This document shows, one piece after another, positions 1-8,965 of a DNA stretch of 64,000 bases. Both the position numbers and the translations under genes were made by a program. The notes under the pieces were generated by a model. The model had not been told where the DNA came from and ran no database searches. It saw only the letters and a program-made list of their open reading frames with translations. Source of the stretch: Mediterraneibacter gnavus ATCC 29149 (lineage in GTDB: Bacteria > Bacillota > Clostridia > Lachnospirales > Lachnospiraceae); contig NZ_CP043051.1 of assembly GCF_008121495.1 (NCBI RefSeq), positions 1,116,001 through 1,180,000 of the forward strand, read 5' to 3'. Numbering within the stretch: the stretch's first letter is position 1; each line of letters begins with the position of its first letter.

Positions 1-375
1 CAGCCGCTTTTCCGTATCTCTGATGTGCTCCAGAATCTCAGGTCTGAGTGCTTCTGCTTTTGGAGTCGGTACAATACGTTTTAATCTGGCATCCTTTTTC
101 GAACTTTCCCTGGAAATAAATCCATTTTTTTCCATGAGCTGCAAAATCCCTGTGGCTGTGGACTTCCGGATTCGAAACTCTTCTTCTATATCTTTCTGAT
201 ATACTTCCCTGTGCATCGTTTCCAAAAGAATATGCTTTAACACATGCTTCTGCATGGTGGTCAGGCCATCATCTCCCACTGCTTCAGACGCATTTCTGCG
301 CTTCATCTGATTGGAAAGAATGTGAATCAGCCTGCCGGTATTGATGTACCTTTCCTTATCTTCTATATCCTGCAT
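1..375 (-). CDS. MarR-family transcriptional regulator (partial, runs off left edge)
   Basis: About 125 residues are visible, starting with ATG at 375 behind a GAGAGGG ribosome binding site; the C-terminus lies beyond the window. The readable protein has an N-terminal helix (MQDIEDKERYINTG), a segment like 'MQKHVLKHIL' and the winged-helix recognition region 'IRKSTATGILQLMEKNGFISRESSKKD' split here as RIRKSTATGI / LQLMEKNG, typical of MarR proteins. MarR proteins bind palindromes as dimers and usually repress their own operon, often efflux genes. A palindrome sits directly upstream of the start. No regulated partner is visible in the window. Confidence 0.85.
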   Translation of the reverse strand, partial: MQDIEDKERYINTGRLIHILSNQMKRRNASEAVGDDGLTTMQKHVLKHILLETMHREVYQKDIEEEFRIRKSTATGILQLMEKNGFISRESSKKDARLKRIVPTPKAEALRPEILEHIRDTEKRL

Positions 376-399
376 AATTCCATCCCTCTCTCTTTATAT

Positions 400-415
400 A
401 GTTAGCTCCCTAACT
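400..415. promoter_or_regulatory. Probable MarR operator
   Basis: AGTTAG (400-405), CTCC spacer, CTAACT (410-415) is a perfect 6-bp inverted repeat about 25 bp upstream of the marR-type start. Its sequence resembles known TTAGTTAG/CTAACTAA-type MarR operators, so autorepression is inferred. Confidence 0.6.
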
Positions 416-483
416 TTTAACCATTATACGGAGGATATTTTTTATTGTCAAGAAGTTTTTTCAGATTATTGAAATCATAAAAC

Positions 484-645
484 TTATTTTGCCACGTCTG
501 AATATTGCCTGATGGCAGCAGGCAGCCCGGTACGGAAAATAACAGAAATATAATCGATCGTCTGCTGCCTGTCATACTTTTCTTTGTTCACGATCCATTC
601 CAGTAATGTCTCCGCAATTGCCTCTGTATAAAAGAATCTTTTTAA
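484..645 (-). pseudogene. TetR/AcrR regulator C-terminal remnant
   Basis: The minus-strand frame ending at TAA 484-486 reads a helical C-terminal ligand-domain tail (for example RFFYTEAIAETLLEW and YISVIFRTGLPAAI) typical of TetR regulators. The DNA-binding half is absent. The right edge runs directly into an FtsX remnant on the opposite strand near 645-655, so the two pieces were joined by deletion. Confidence 0.6.
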
Positions 646-651
646 GTCCTT

Positions 652-993
652 TATAACCTTACCAACATCAATGTGGCAGAGCGTATCCGTGAACTCTCAA
701 CCATTAAGGTTCTCGGATTCTACGACAAAGAAGTAACACTCTATATTTACCGGGAAACAATACTCCTTTCCCTGCTCGGTATTTTAGCAGGATTTGGAGT
801 CGGTGATCTGCTTTACCAGTACATACTGGCAGTTGTTCCACCGGATGAAGTGATGTTTAACCCCGCTCTTTGTGCAAAAGCATTTGTGATTCCTGCCATT
901 TTGATTGCAGTCATTACATTTATTCTAGGATACATAATGAATCGAAAACTCAAATACTTAGATATGCTCAGCGCATTAAAATCTGTAGAATAG
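652..993 (+). pseudogene. FtsX/MacB-type ABC permease C-terminal remnant
   Basis: The open frame from 652 begins inside the family signature (YNLTNINVAERIRELSTIK) and continues through the last transmembrane segments to DMLSALKSVE. This is the C-terminal ~113 residues of a large FtsX-domain permease of the MacB/lipoprotein-export type, which normally exceeds 400 residues (often about 1000 in Clostridia). There is no N-terminus, no partner ATPase and no start signal at the first ATG (673). It abuts the TetR remnant, so both look like the ends of a deleted TetR-ABC efflux locus. Confidence 0.75.
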
Positions 994-1005
994 CAAAAAA
1001 TTTAA

Positions 1006-1041
1006 AAGTCAAGGGACTGACACAATGCAGTTCCTTGACTT
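1006..1041. terminator. Hairpin terminator after the ABC importer operon
   Basis: AAGTCAAGGGACTG (1006-1019) pairs with CAGTTCCTTGACTT (1028-1041) with one wobble. Read on the minus strand it is followed by a T-rich run, which fits termination of the operon ending at 1069. It can also serve the FtsX remnant. Confidence 0.75.
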
Positions 1042-1068
1042 ATTACATCTGTACTTGCTATCTTTCTC

Positions 1069-1842
1069 TTAATTTCCACATTCAATACTGATTGCATTGA
1101 ATTTTTCCAAAATATCTTCTACTTTCAATTCCTGTTTTTCTTTTGCTGACAGATCCATCACTGCTTCCCCCTGATGCATCATCAACAGTCTGTTTCCATA
1201 TTCTACTGCATAGCGGAGATTATGTGTCACCATGATCGTTGTCAGGTTTTTCTGTTTCACGATCTTATCTGTCAGTTCCATGATCAGATCTGCCGTCTTT
1301 GGATCCAGCGCCGCTGTGTGCTCATCCAGGATCAGAAAATCGATCGGTGTCATGGTTGACATCAGAAGTGCCATTGCCTGACGCTGCCCGCCGGAGAGAG
1401 AACCGACTTTTACATTCAGCTTATTTTCCAGTCCCAGATTCAACTGGCTTAATAGCTCCTGATAATGAGACTTTCTGTTTTTATTAATTCCTTTTCTCAA
1501 TCCGTAAAAACTGCCTTTGTTGTCTGCAAGAGACATATTTTCCAGAATTGTCATGGAAGGACAGGTTCCAAGCGCCGGATTCTGATACACTCTTCCGATC
1601 TTCCGGTTTCTTTTATACTCTTTCATGCGGGAAATATCTTCCCCATGCATCAGAATCTGTCCTGCTTCTACCGGAATACTGCCGCACAGGATATTAAGCA
1701 TGGAAGTCTTTCCGGAGCCGTTGCTTCCTACCACAGAAACAAAATCTCCCTGTTCTACTGTCAGATTAAAATCTTCAAACAGACACATTTCATTGACTGT
1801 TCCTGGATTATAATATTTATGAATATGTTTTAACTCAAGCAT
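1069..1842 (-). CDS. ABC importer ATP-binding protein (TrpZ/COG1101 type)
   Basis: A 257-residue ATPase with Walker A GSNGSGKTS (about residues 39-47), Q-loop 'VYQNPALG', signature LSGGQRQ (about 148-154), Walker B LLMSTMTPIDFLILDEHTA (DE visible) and H-loop THNLR. The family is the cytoplasmic ATPase of the unusual importers (COG1101/COG4120/COG2984) whose permease resembles branched-chain amino-acid permeases and that were linked to tryptophan/tyrosine uptake in Firmicutes. Its start overlaps the permease stop by 8 bp, so translation is probably coupled. It is the last gene of the three-gene operon behind the T-box. Confidence 0.88.
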   Translation of the reverse strand: MLELKHIHKYYNPGTVNEMCLFEDFNLTVEQGDFVSVVGSNGSGKTSMLNILCGSIPVEAGQILMHGEDISRMKEYKRNRKIGRVYQNPALGTCPSMTILENMSLADNKGSFYGLRKGINKNRKSHYQELLSQLNLGLENKLNVKVGSLSGGQRQAMALLMSTMTPIDFLILDEHTAALDPKTADLIMELTDKIVKQKNLTTIMVTHNLRYAVEYGNRLLMMHQGEAVMDLSAKEKQELKVEDILEKFNAISIECGN

Positions 1843-2716
1843 TTGTCTTCACCTTCTTTTTCCGTTCCATTCCAATGAGTAAGATCGCGAGGAATAATAC
1901 CGCTGTGATCAGCTTCATATCCTGTGGTTCAAAAAACTTCAAAGCAACTGCCACGCAGGCTTTGTAAACGACAGAACCGATCAGAACTGCTGTGGTTGCT
2001 TTCAAAAATGTCAGATTCTTAAACAGGCTGGTTCCGATGATCACGCTTGCCAGCCCGATCACGATAGCTCCTGTACCGCTGGAAATCTCAAATACTCTCT
2101 GCTCCTGACAGAAAATTCCGCCTGCCATAGCAACCATTCCGTTGGCGATCGCCAGTCCTAAAATCTTTACATTTCCCTGATCCTTTGCAAGGGAAGTCAC
2201 AAGATTTGCATTATCTCCCACAGCCCTCAGAAGAAATCCGGATTTTGTCTGCAGATACAGATCCAGAATTATTTTCACGATCACTGCAAGAATAAGTACT
2301 ACTGCAAGAACTTTATATTTCGCTGCCCCGCCTGAGAAAATCCCATTCATTGTCTCATTGTCGAAAATATTCTCTTCTCCAAAAATCGGAACATTTGCTT
2401 TCCCTGCAATCCTGAGATTGATCGTCCACAGCGCAGTCATCATAATGATACCAGAGAGGAGATCCCTGACCTTTCCTTTGACATGGATCAATCCTGTACA
2501 GATTCCGGCTGCTGCTCCTGCCAGAAAAGAGACCGGTATGGTCAGGTACGGATTCACTCCCTGTGTGATCATTGTCGCCGTCACTGCAGCCCCCAGCGGA
2601 AAACTTCCATCCACTGTCAGATCCGGAAAATCCAGAATTTTATATGTGATATAAACTCCAAGAGCAAGGATTCCGTAAATCAGTCCCTGTTCCAAAATCG
2701 TTACAAAAATGTCCAT
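1835..2716 (-). CDS. ABC importer permease (TrpY/COG4120 type)
   Basis: A 293-residue polytopic membrane protein with about eight or nine hydrophobic helices. It contains the family-type stretch YITYKILDFPDLTVDGSFPLG near residue 23-43, shared with branched-chain amino-acid permease relatives. It forms the membrane channel for the importer with the downstream ATPase and upstream lipoprotein. The C-terminus is basic (ERKKKVKTNA). The Trp substrate is inferred from the leader, not from this protein. Confidence 0.85.
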   Translation of the reverse strand: MDIFVTILEQGLIYGILALGVYITYKILDFPDLTVDGSFPLGAAVTATMITQGVNPYLTIPVSFLAGAAAGICTGLIHVKGKVRDLLSGIIMMTALWTINLRIAGKANVPIFGEENIFDNETMNGIFSGGAAKYKVLAVVLILAVIVKIILDLYLQTKSGFLLRAVGDNANLVTSLAKDQGNVKILGLAIANGMVAMAGGIFCQEQRVFEISSGTGAIVIGLASVIIGTSLFKNLTFLKATTAVLIGSVVYKACVAVALKFFEPQDMKLITAVLFLAILLIGMERKKKVKTNA

Positions 2717-2741
2717 CTCAATTCCTCTCCGTTTCTACTTT

Positions 2742-3752
2742 TTACTTTGAAATACTGTCAAACGTTTCCGCTGCACCTTCAAGCAGTGTCTCGTCTACCG
2801 TAACTCCCAGTTCTTCTGCTGCCATTGTATTGATATAAAGTCCAGGTTCAGAAATCGTCTCATAGTTCATCTCAGACGCCGTCTTCTCTCCTTTTAAAAT
2901 CTCTGCTGCCATCTTTCCGGTCTGTTTTCCAAGCGCCACATAATCCAACCCCTCTGCTGCCAGACATCCCAGTTTCACCTGTTCAATCTCGCTTCCAAAC
3001 ACCGGGATTTTCTTTTCATTGGCTTTGTCAAGAATCGTTGCCAGAGAATTTACAACCGTATTGTCCGTCAGATTTGTCAGACAGTCCACCTCGGATAAAA
3101 TCTCTTCTGTTGCCAGCGAAATATCTGCTGTCTGCGTCACACCTTTTTTCACAATCGTAAATCCGTAATCTCCTGCCAGCTCTTCATATTTCTCAATTGC
3201 TGATACAGAGTTCACTTCACTTGTTGTATAGAGGATCCCGATCTTCTCTGCATCCGGCAGCATCTCGCGGATCATCTCCAGCTGCTCTTTGATCGGAAGC
3301 TCATCACTGGTTCCTGTGACCTCTCCCACCGGAGCTCCATCGTCATTTGCAAGCTTTGCTGCTTTTGGATCTGTCACTGCTGTATAGATTACCGGAATCT
3401 CTGTATTCATTGCTGAATTGTATGCCGCCTGCACGCTTGGAGTGGCGATTCCACAGATCAGATCCACATCGTCTGAAACAAATCCATCACTGATCTGCTT
3501 TGCTGTTCCCTGATCGGCCGCCGCATTCTCCTCTTTGATCGTAAGATTCTTTCCTTCCTCAAATCCGGCTTCTTTGAGTCCTTCAATAAATCCCTCCCTG
3601 CAGTTGTCCAAAGAGGCATGCTCTGCAAACTGGGAAATCCCTACTGTATATGTTTTGGTACCATCTTTTGTCTCATTTTCCTTTGTTCCACATGCCATCA
3701 GGCTGACTGCCATTACACTTCCTAAAATAACTGCGAATACTCTCTTTTTCAT
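2742..3752 (-). CDS. ABC importer substrate-binding lipoprotein (TrpX/COG2984 type)
   Basis: A 336-residue lipoprotein with signal peptide MKKRVFAVILGSVMAVSLMAC; the lipobox LMAC gives a lipidated Cys at residue 21. The mature part has the type-1 periplasmic-binding fold of COG2984 proteins (VGISQFAEHASLDNCREGF; ADQGTAKQISDGF; CGIATPSVQAAYN). It would capture the ligand outside the membrane and deliver it to the permease encoded next. It is the first gene after the T-box, which names tryptophan as the likely regulator and therefore likely substrate. Confidence 0.88.
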   Translation of the reverse strand: MKKRVFAVILGSVMAVSLMACGTKENETKDGTKTYTVGISQFAEHASLDNCREGFIEGLKEAGFEEGKNLTIKEENAAADQGTAKQISDGFVSDDVDLICGIATPSVQAAYNSAMNTEIPVIYTAVTDPKAAKLANDDGAPVGEVTGTSDELPIKEQLEMIREMLPDAEKIGILYTTSEVNSVSAIEKYEELAGDYGFTIVKKGVTQTADISLATEEILSEVDCLTNLTDNTVVNSLATILDKANEKKIPVFGSEIEQVKLGCLAAEGLDYVALGKQTGKMAAEILKGEKTASEMNYETISEPGLYINTMAAEELGVTVDETLLEGAAETFDSISK

Positions 3753-3840
3753 AATTTGGTTCTCCTTTTCTATTACTATATTCCAAAAGCAAAGGAGCCG
3801 ATCATGTGGATACAGGGTGGATGCTCTGCAATGATCGTAT

Positions 3841-4116
3841 AAAAAAACCGCCCCAAGCTATATGCTTGAGACGGTAATAAATACAAATTCATTATCGCGG
3901 TACCACTCAAATTGACAAATGTCCACTTTCTCACGTACTGACATACGCTCCTGATTGATAACGGGTTCGGTTCCCGACGACGCCTACTCTTTTCATTTCA
4001 GGCCGCCCTCGAAAGTCCATTCAGAATTAAAATCCATACAGCAATCTCACCGCCTGCTGCTCTCTGTGATCTCTTTTAAAACCTACTCTTCTTTCTCATC
4101 GGTTTTGCTTTTGATG
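3841..4116 (-). ncRNA. T-box leader, UGG (tryptophan) specifier
   Basis: Read on the minus strand, this 276-nt leader has the T-box core GAGUGGUACCGCG (3893-3910 region), which pairs with the tRNA acceptor end. It is followed by a terminator hairpin: CCGUCUCAAGC (3864-3874) pairs with GCUUGGGGCGG (3848-3858), then seven U (3841-3847). Stem I carries an AGAGAG/GGUGAG-type distal region, and the specifier position GAAUGGAC puts UGG at 4017-4019, the Trp codon. Uncharged tRNA-Trp would stabilise the antiterminator and switch on the importer. A stem III-like hairpin lies at about 3960-3995. Confidence 0.9.
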
Positions 4117-4122
4117 TTTTTA

Positions 4123-4151
4123 ATTGTAATGTCCTATTTAGGATTTGTCAA
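4123..4151 (-). promoter_or_regulatory. Sigma-A promoter of the T-box operon
   Basis: The minus strand has a perfect -35 TTGACA (4146-4151), a 17-bp spacer and -10 TACAAT (4123-4128). The predicted transcript start near 4116 leaves a full-length T-box leader. Confidence 0.85.
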
Positions 4152-4264
4152 GTACTTTTTTAAGGTAAAGTGGTGATTTGGTGAATTTAAAGCTATTGCT
4201 TACGGTATTTTTCTGATATTTCCACAACCTTTTTATATGATTATATTTCTGTCAAAGTTTTCAA

Positions 4265-5704
4265 TTATTCACCATCTTTTCTTGAACGACTATATATCAT
4301 TTTCTTTGTCAGAATAAAGATTACCAGCGCTGAAAGTACAATCACACCACCAATAAGAAATACATTTGCATATGTAGATGCTGCACCTGCCTCTGTTCCT
4401 GCAATACTTCCGCCAGACATCACTCCTGCTGACATCATCTGACCAAAAATTGCAACTCCTACAGACCCAGTAATTGCCTGGATCAAATCATTTGCTCCCA
4501 AAACACGTCCTGATTCTTCTGGAGTCACAGTTAATGTTGCAGTATCAACGATCGGTGAATAGAAGAAGGATGTTCCATAGTAATATAAACAAGGTGCAAC
4601 TGCAAGTGCTGCGATGCTTCCGTGCGGAATTGCAAATGCCACTGCAATCAATCCTAATCCCATCGTCAGCAATGCCATAATAATCGCTGCTGAACGTCCA
4701 ATTTTCTTTACAACCGGTCCACATACAAATCCCAAAACAGCTGCCAATAAGATTGACCATACCAGCAAATTGGAAACCTGTGCTGAATCAAGTCCAAATA
4801 CATCCAACCCAATTGCATTTACTCCTGCATTCAGTGTATAACTAAAGAAATATCCAACAAAGATTACAACCATTGTTGCTACAAATGCAGGATTTTTGAA
4901 AAATGCAGGTGTAATAAATGGATCTTTTGCTTTATTAATATAAACAATAAATGCTACCAAAGTTACAATAGATGCTACTGACCACAGTAAATTCATATCC
5001 GTAAAGAACATTGTAACCGCACCTGCAAAAGCACCTATCAGGGTAAATCCCCATCCATCAATCTGAGCGCCTTTCGCATGTTCATCCGGTAAGTTCTTAA
5101 CCAATGCCGGAATGAATAAAACGGAGATGATTGGAATTGCAAACATCCACCGCCAGTCCAGTTTTGTGATATACCCAGCTGCCACAACACCAAGAGCTGC
5201 TGAAAATCTGAAAACCGCTACGAAAATACCATAATAAACAACACGTTCTCTCTGAGATACATACTTAGATACAAGTACTAAAAATACAGAACCCGCTACC
5301 TGACCACCAATTGACTGAAGCATACGTGCAATTACAACAAACCAAATGCTCATTCCACCACACACGAATCCGATCACTGAACCAATCACAAATACAATAA
5401 CTCCAAGCAATGTCATCTTTTTTAGAGAAACAAAGTCTCCAAGTGACCCATAAATAACACACACAATCCCCAATGCAATCCCCGGGAGTGATGTGATTAG
5501 TGATGCCAATTCCGGAGTTCCCAACTGCTGACCGATATTTACGAAAATCATTCCAAACGCCTGCTGTTCCAGAATACCAAAAATAAATATAATCAGAACT
5601 AATGGAATCGCCCTTCTTGCCATGCGATTCATTTTTTCAAATTCCGGAGTTCCCTCTGCCGGAACTGGAATTCCAGTTACTTTTGTCTCATTTGTACTAG
5701 CCAT
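4265..5704 (-). CDS. MFS transporter, 14-helix type, in nucleoside/pentose operon
   Basis: A 479-residue major facilitator protein, with hydrophobic segments throughout consistent with about 14 helices. The motif-A region reads YGSLGDFVSLKKMTLLG after the second helix, and a cytoplasmic stretch follows near residue 200 (LPDEHAKGAQIDGWG). It belongs to a drug/metabolite-type branch. It is the last gene of a unit with ribokinase and nucleoside hydrolase, 41 bp downstream of the latter, so import or export of a nucleoside, sugar or base is likely. The exact substrate cannot be read. No clear terminator follows. Confidence 0.8.
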   Translation of the reverse strand: MASTNETKVTGIPVPAEGTPEFEKMNRMARRAIPLVLIIFIFGILEQQAFGMIFVNIGQQLGTPELASLITSLPGIALGIVCVIYGSLGDFVSLKKMTLLGVIVFVIGSVIGFVCGGMSIWFVVIARMLQSIGGQVAGSVFLVLVSKYVSQRERVVYYGIFVAVFRFSAALGVVAAGYITKLDWRWMFAIPIISVLFIPALVKNLPDEHAKGAQIDGWGFTLIGAFAGAVTMFFTDMNLLWSVASIVTLVAFIVYINKAKDPFITPAFFKNPAFVATMVVIFVGYFFSYTLNAGVNAIGLDVFGLDSAQVSNLLVWSILLAAVLGFVCGPVVKKIGRSAAIIMALLTMGLGLIAVAFAIPHGSIAALAVAPCLYYYGTSFFYSPIVDTATLTVTPEESGRVLGANDLIQAITGSVGVAIFGQMMSAGVMSGGSIAGTEAGAASTYANVFLIGGVIVLSALVIFILTKKMIYSRSRKDGE

Positions 5705-5745
5705 TACTCATACCATACCTTTCACTATTTTTACTTTTTTATTTA

Positions 5746-6669
5746 CTAACATTTAACCTCTGCCACCCTCTGTACATAACGTCTGCGGAAGCGCTCGACA
5801 TCTACATCTACACAAACCTTTGCATTCTTTTGAGCACACAATGTACCATCATAATCAACCACTGTTGCGCCAATCGTAAGAGGGCTTGAAATTTCAACAT
5901 CAATAAAAGCATCTTTTACTTCAAATAACTCTGGCTCCATAAGGTACATTGCCGCTGATGGATCATACATCTTAATTCCTTCCTCAATATGTCCTCCATC
6001 ATAGGAGCGAAACAGCGAACTTACCATATTTCCAGCTTCTCCACTCTTTTCAAGGGTTTCAAGATCTTCAACAGTCAATCGTGCTTTTCTGCCTATGTCA
6101 AGCCCTACCATCGTAATCGGTATACCTGATCCAAAAACCATTTTTGCTGCTTCTGGATCAATCATGACATTAAACTCACCATAAATACCTATATTTCCTC
6201 TTTCTGTTGAGCCTCCCATCATAATAATTTCATCGATTTTTTCTTTAATTTCCGGAAAAGTAGCAATCAAAAGCGCAATATTTGTCAATGGTCCCAATGT
6301 CAATATTGTTACTTTTTCATCGGAATTCAGCAACGTATAATATTCATTCATTACAGCATTTTCTTTTAAAAGAAGCTCTGTTCCAAATTCCGGAAACTCA
6401 AATCCTCCCATTCCCGATTTTCCATGTGCATTTGTTGCAAAACGATTCTCTCTCATTAATGGGGCTGCCGCTCCCTTTGCAACTGGAATTTTCTTGTTTA
6501 AAAATGTCAAAAGTTTCAATGCATTATTGGTTGTATGCTCGATTCCAACATTTCCTGACACACTTGCAATCAATTTGACATCCAACGATGGTTCCGATAA
6601 TAGAATTGTGATTGCTGCCGCATCATCAATTCCTGGATCTGTGTCAATAATCAAATTTCTTTTCTTCAC
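5746..6669 (-). CDS. Nucleoside hydrolase (IUNH family)
   Basis: A 307-residue inosine-uridine-preferring nucleoside hydrolase. The N-terminal calcium and ribose-binding motif IDTDPGIDDA (residues 7-16) is intact, as are the central 'TLGPLTNIALL' and 'IIMMGGSTERGN' blocks and the C-terminal 'YDPSAAMYLM' region that supplies the late calcium-binding Asp. The family cleaves N-glycosidic bonds of ribonucleosides to free base and ribose in the cytoplasm. The ribokinase gene is 26 bp upstream, which would capture the released ribose as ribose-5-phosphate. Base preference cannot be told from sequence. Confidence 0.9.
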   Translation of the reverse strand: MKKRNLIIDTDPGIDDAAAITILLSEPSLDVKLIASVSGNVGIEHTTNNALKLLTFLNKKIPVAKGAAAPLMRENRFATNAHGKSGMGGFEFPEFGTELLLKENAVMNEYYTLLNSDEKVTILTLGPLTNIALLIATFPEIKEKIDEIIMMGGSTERGNIGIYGEFNVMIDPEAAKMVFGSGIPITMVGLDIGRKARLTVEDLETLEKSGEAGNMVSSLFRSYDGGHIEEGIKMYDPSAAMYLMEPELFEVKDAFIDVEISSPLTIGATVVDYDGTLCAQKNAKVCVDVDVERFRRRYVQRVAEVKC

Positions 6670-6695
6670 GATATTCTCCTCCTAATATTAGATTT

Positions 6696-7589
6696 TTACA
6701 ATTGTTGGTATTGCGTCACCTCATCTCTACTTGGAATTGACGGTGCTGCTCCTTTTCTTGAAACCGCAATTGCAGATGCTTTTGCAGCCATATCCAGCGC
6801 TTTTTCCACTGGCATCTGCTGAATTCTTCCCGCCAGATAATATCCTGTAAATGTATCTCCGGCCGCCGTTGTATCAACTGCTTCTACTCGATAAGCTCTC
6901 TGGAATATGCATCTGTCACCTTTCAGATACATAGCCCCTTGTTCTCCAAGTGTCAGCACTATTTCTGCATTCGGAAATCTCTTCACCAGTTCCTGCTTTA
7001 ATATCTCCTGATCTGAACTTGTCTTTGTAAGCTCTTGTGCTTCTATTTCATTTAAAATAAAGCAATCTATGTAATTTAGATTAATCTCAAAAATACGCTT
7101 ATTCATCGGTGATGGATTTAAGATTATTTTCATCCCTTTTTTATGGGCCTGCTCAACAATATAAGGAATTTCATTTATTTCATTTTGTAATACTAGCCAA
7201 TCTTCTGATGCAAACTCCCGTAACACTGTATCCACAAATCCCTTTGTTATCTCTTGATTTGCACCGCCGTACAATATAATACAATTATCACCCTGCCTGT
7301 TATTCTGTATGATTGCATTTCCTGTTCGCACAGATTCCGATTTTTTCAGATATTTTATATCAACTCCCGATTGCTTTAATGTTTTTTCCAAAAACGTTCC
7401 ATCATGTCCAATCATTCCTGCATGACAAACATTCACTCCTGCTTTAGAAAGAGATATTGACTGATTCAGCCCTTTTCCTCCACTAAAAACATTCAGTTTA
7501 TTGGATGAAATGGTTTCTCCTTTTTTTACAAAATCTTCAACACTATAAACATAATCAATATTTAATGAACCAAAATTAAGAACTTTCAT
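6696..7589 (-). CDS. rbsK: Ribokinase (PfkB family)
   Basis: A 297-residue PfkB kinase with the ribokinase opening MKVLNFGSLNIDYVY, the substrate motif 'VFSGGKGLNQSISLSKAG' (residues 34-51) and the C-terminal ATP/anion-hole motif VDTTAAGDTFTGYYL, whose AAGD holds the catalytic Asp. The canonical first Gly of GAGD is Ala here, which is common in ribokinases. It probably makes ribose-5-phosphate from ribose freed by the next gene. It is the first gene behind a promoter that carries the island's shared operator. Confidence 0.85.
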   Translation of the reverse strand: MKVLNFGSLNIDYVYSVEDFVKKGETISSNKLNVFSGGKGLNQSISLSKAGVNVCHAGMIGHDGTFLEKTLKQSGVDIKYLKKSESVRTGNAIIQNNRQGDNCIILYGGANQEITKGFVDTVLREFASEDWLVLQNEINEIPYIVEQAHKKGMKIILNPSPMNKRIFEINLNYIDCFILNEIEAQELTKTSSDQEILKQELVKRFPNAEIVLTLGEQGAMYLKGDRCIFQRAYRVEAVDTTAAGDTFTGYYLAGRIQQMPVEKALDMAAKASAIAVSRKGAAPSIPSRDEVTQYQQL

Positions 7590-7613
7590 AACTTACCCCT
7601 TTTTAGGAAATTA

Positions 7614-7668
7614 TTTTCCGAAACTATTTTCTTAAATAAAATTTATCATTTTTTTATACTTGTGTCAA
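7614..7668 (-). promoter_or_regulatory. Promoter and TTTCGGAAA operator of the rbsK-nucleoside hydrolase-MFS unit
   Basis: On the minus strand a -35 TTGACA (7663-7668) is followed by a weak A/T-rich -10 region and a block (7614-7648) ending in AAGAAAATAGTTTCGGAAA. The same block, with about four differences in 34 bases, occurs at 15579-15612 in front of the ECF S gene, also just downstream of a TTGACA. Its TTTCGGAAA core is a near-palindrome of the LacI operator type. Binding by the LacI-kinase fusion at 15767 is inferred. Confidence 0.65.
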
Positions 7669-7735
7669 CATTTTTTGTAATATACGTCGTTTTATACAAT
7701 TTTGCTCTTCTTTTTTTGTTCAATATAACAAAAGA

Positions 7736-7759
7736 GATATCTTTTCTTCAAAAGATATC
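7736..7759 (-). terminator. Terminator after Fe-alcohol dehydrogenase
   Basis: GATATCTTTT (7736-7745), 4-nt loop, AAAAGATATC (7750-7759): a perfect 10-bp stem, followed on the minus strand by CTCTTTTG. It lies 16 bp past the dehydrogenase stop and separates it from the rbsK unit. Confidence 0.75.
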
Positions 7760-7774
7760 CCTTCCATCATTTTC

Positions 7775-8965
7775 TTAAAATGCCATTTGATAGATTTTCT
7801 GACAGTCTTCTCTATTCAACCGCATGATCCCCCCAATACAATGATCTTCCTGACTAAATGCAATTCGATTCAACATTTCTTCTGTCCCGTCCGTAGGAAT
7901 CTTAAAGTCATGAAAAGATACAGGCATCCCCATATGTTTAAAGAAGTCTTCTGTTCTCAGAATTCCTTGGTACGCCGCCTCTATTGTATTTTCCGGCTCC
8001 CATTTTACCCCAAATACCTCTTGTGCATATCGCGCAAACCGTTCAGGCTTATTTTTATACACATAACGCATCCATGAGCCCATAATAATAGACAGTGTAG
8101 CCCCATGAGGAGTATCATAAAGCGCACTCAACTCATTTCCTATCTCATGGGTTGCCCAGTCCTGGACTCTTCCTACACCAACTGTATTATTATGGGCAAT
8201 AGTACCAATCCACATAATCTCTGCTCTATAAGAATAATTCCTCGGTTCTTTTAATACACGAGGTCCTAGATCTACTAAAGTTTTTAGAATGCCTTCACTC
8301 ATTCTGTCAATTACCCCTATTTCATCATCCGGAGTAAAGTATCGTTCACATACATGAGAAAACATGTCTATCACACCACATGATGTAAGAAAACGAGATA
8401 AAGAACAAGTAAGTTCCGGATTCATAAATGCAATAACCGGTCTTACAAGCGGATGACTCACAAGTAGTTTCTTCCCCTCTTCTGTATTATTTACAACTGT
8501 AACAGCGCTGGATTCGCTTCCCGTAGCAGGACAGGTCAGGATTACGCCAACAGGAAGAGAGGATTCCGGAACTGCAGCTCCTGTAAAAAAGTCCCATACA
8601 TCACCTTTGATAACAGCTCCCAATCCAATTGCCTTCGCTGAATCTATTACACTTCCTCCGCCTATTGCAATTACAAAATCTACATCTTCTTTCTTTGCAA
8701 TCTCAATACCTTCATACACAAGGGATAGTCTTGGATTTGGCAACACACCTCCTAGTTCTACCCAAGATATCCCCTCTTTTTCTAAATTTCTACTAATACT
8801 TTCTAACAATCCTGTTGCATATAAAAACTCGCCATTGTCATGATGAATTAGTACCCTCTTTACTCCTCTTTTCTTCAATTCAGATCCTATCTGATTCTGC
8901 GCATTTTTCCCAAATACAAACTGCGTTTGAATACAAATGTTAAAATCCTGAAGCATTTTATGCAC
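7775..8965 (-). CDS. Iron-containing alcohol dehydrogenase (butanol dehydrogenase-like)
   Basis: A 396-residue group III alcohol dehydrogenase of the BdhA/YqhD branch. Visible are the NAD(P)-binding block 'VIAIGGGSVIDSAKAI' (about 92-107), 'TCPATGSESSAVTVV' and the metal-binding region with histidines in 'GVIDMFSHVCERYF' and 'TPHGATLSIIMGSWMRYVY'. It would reduce an aldehyde or oxidise an alcohol with a nicotinamide cofactor in the cytoplasm. It overlaps the HAD gene by 8 bp, so the two are co-translated. In this island a sugar-derived aldehyde is a reasonable but unproven substrate. Confidence 0.85.
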   Translation of the reverse strand: MHKMLQDFNICIQTQFVFGKNAQNQIGSELKKRGVKRVLIHHDNGEFLYATGLLESISRNLEKEGISWVELGGVLPNPRLSLVYEGIEIAKKEDVDFVIAIGGGSVIDSAKAIGLGAVIKGDVWDFFTGAAVPESSLPVGVILTCPATGSESSAVTVVNNTEEGKKLLVSHPLVRPVIAFMNPELTCSLSRFLTSCGVIDMFSHVCERYFTPDDEIGVIDRMSEGILKTLVDLGPRVLKEPRNYSYRAEIMWIGTIAHNNTVGVGRVQDWATHEIGNELSALYDTPHGATLSIIMGSWMRYVYKNKPERFARYAQEVFGVKWEPENTIEAAYQGILRTEDFFKHMGMPVSFHDFKIPTDGTEEMLNRIAFSQEDHCIGGIMRLNREDCQKIYQMAF

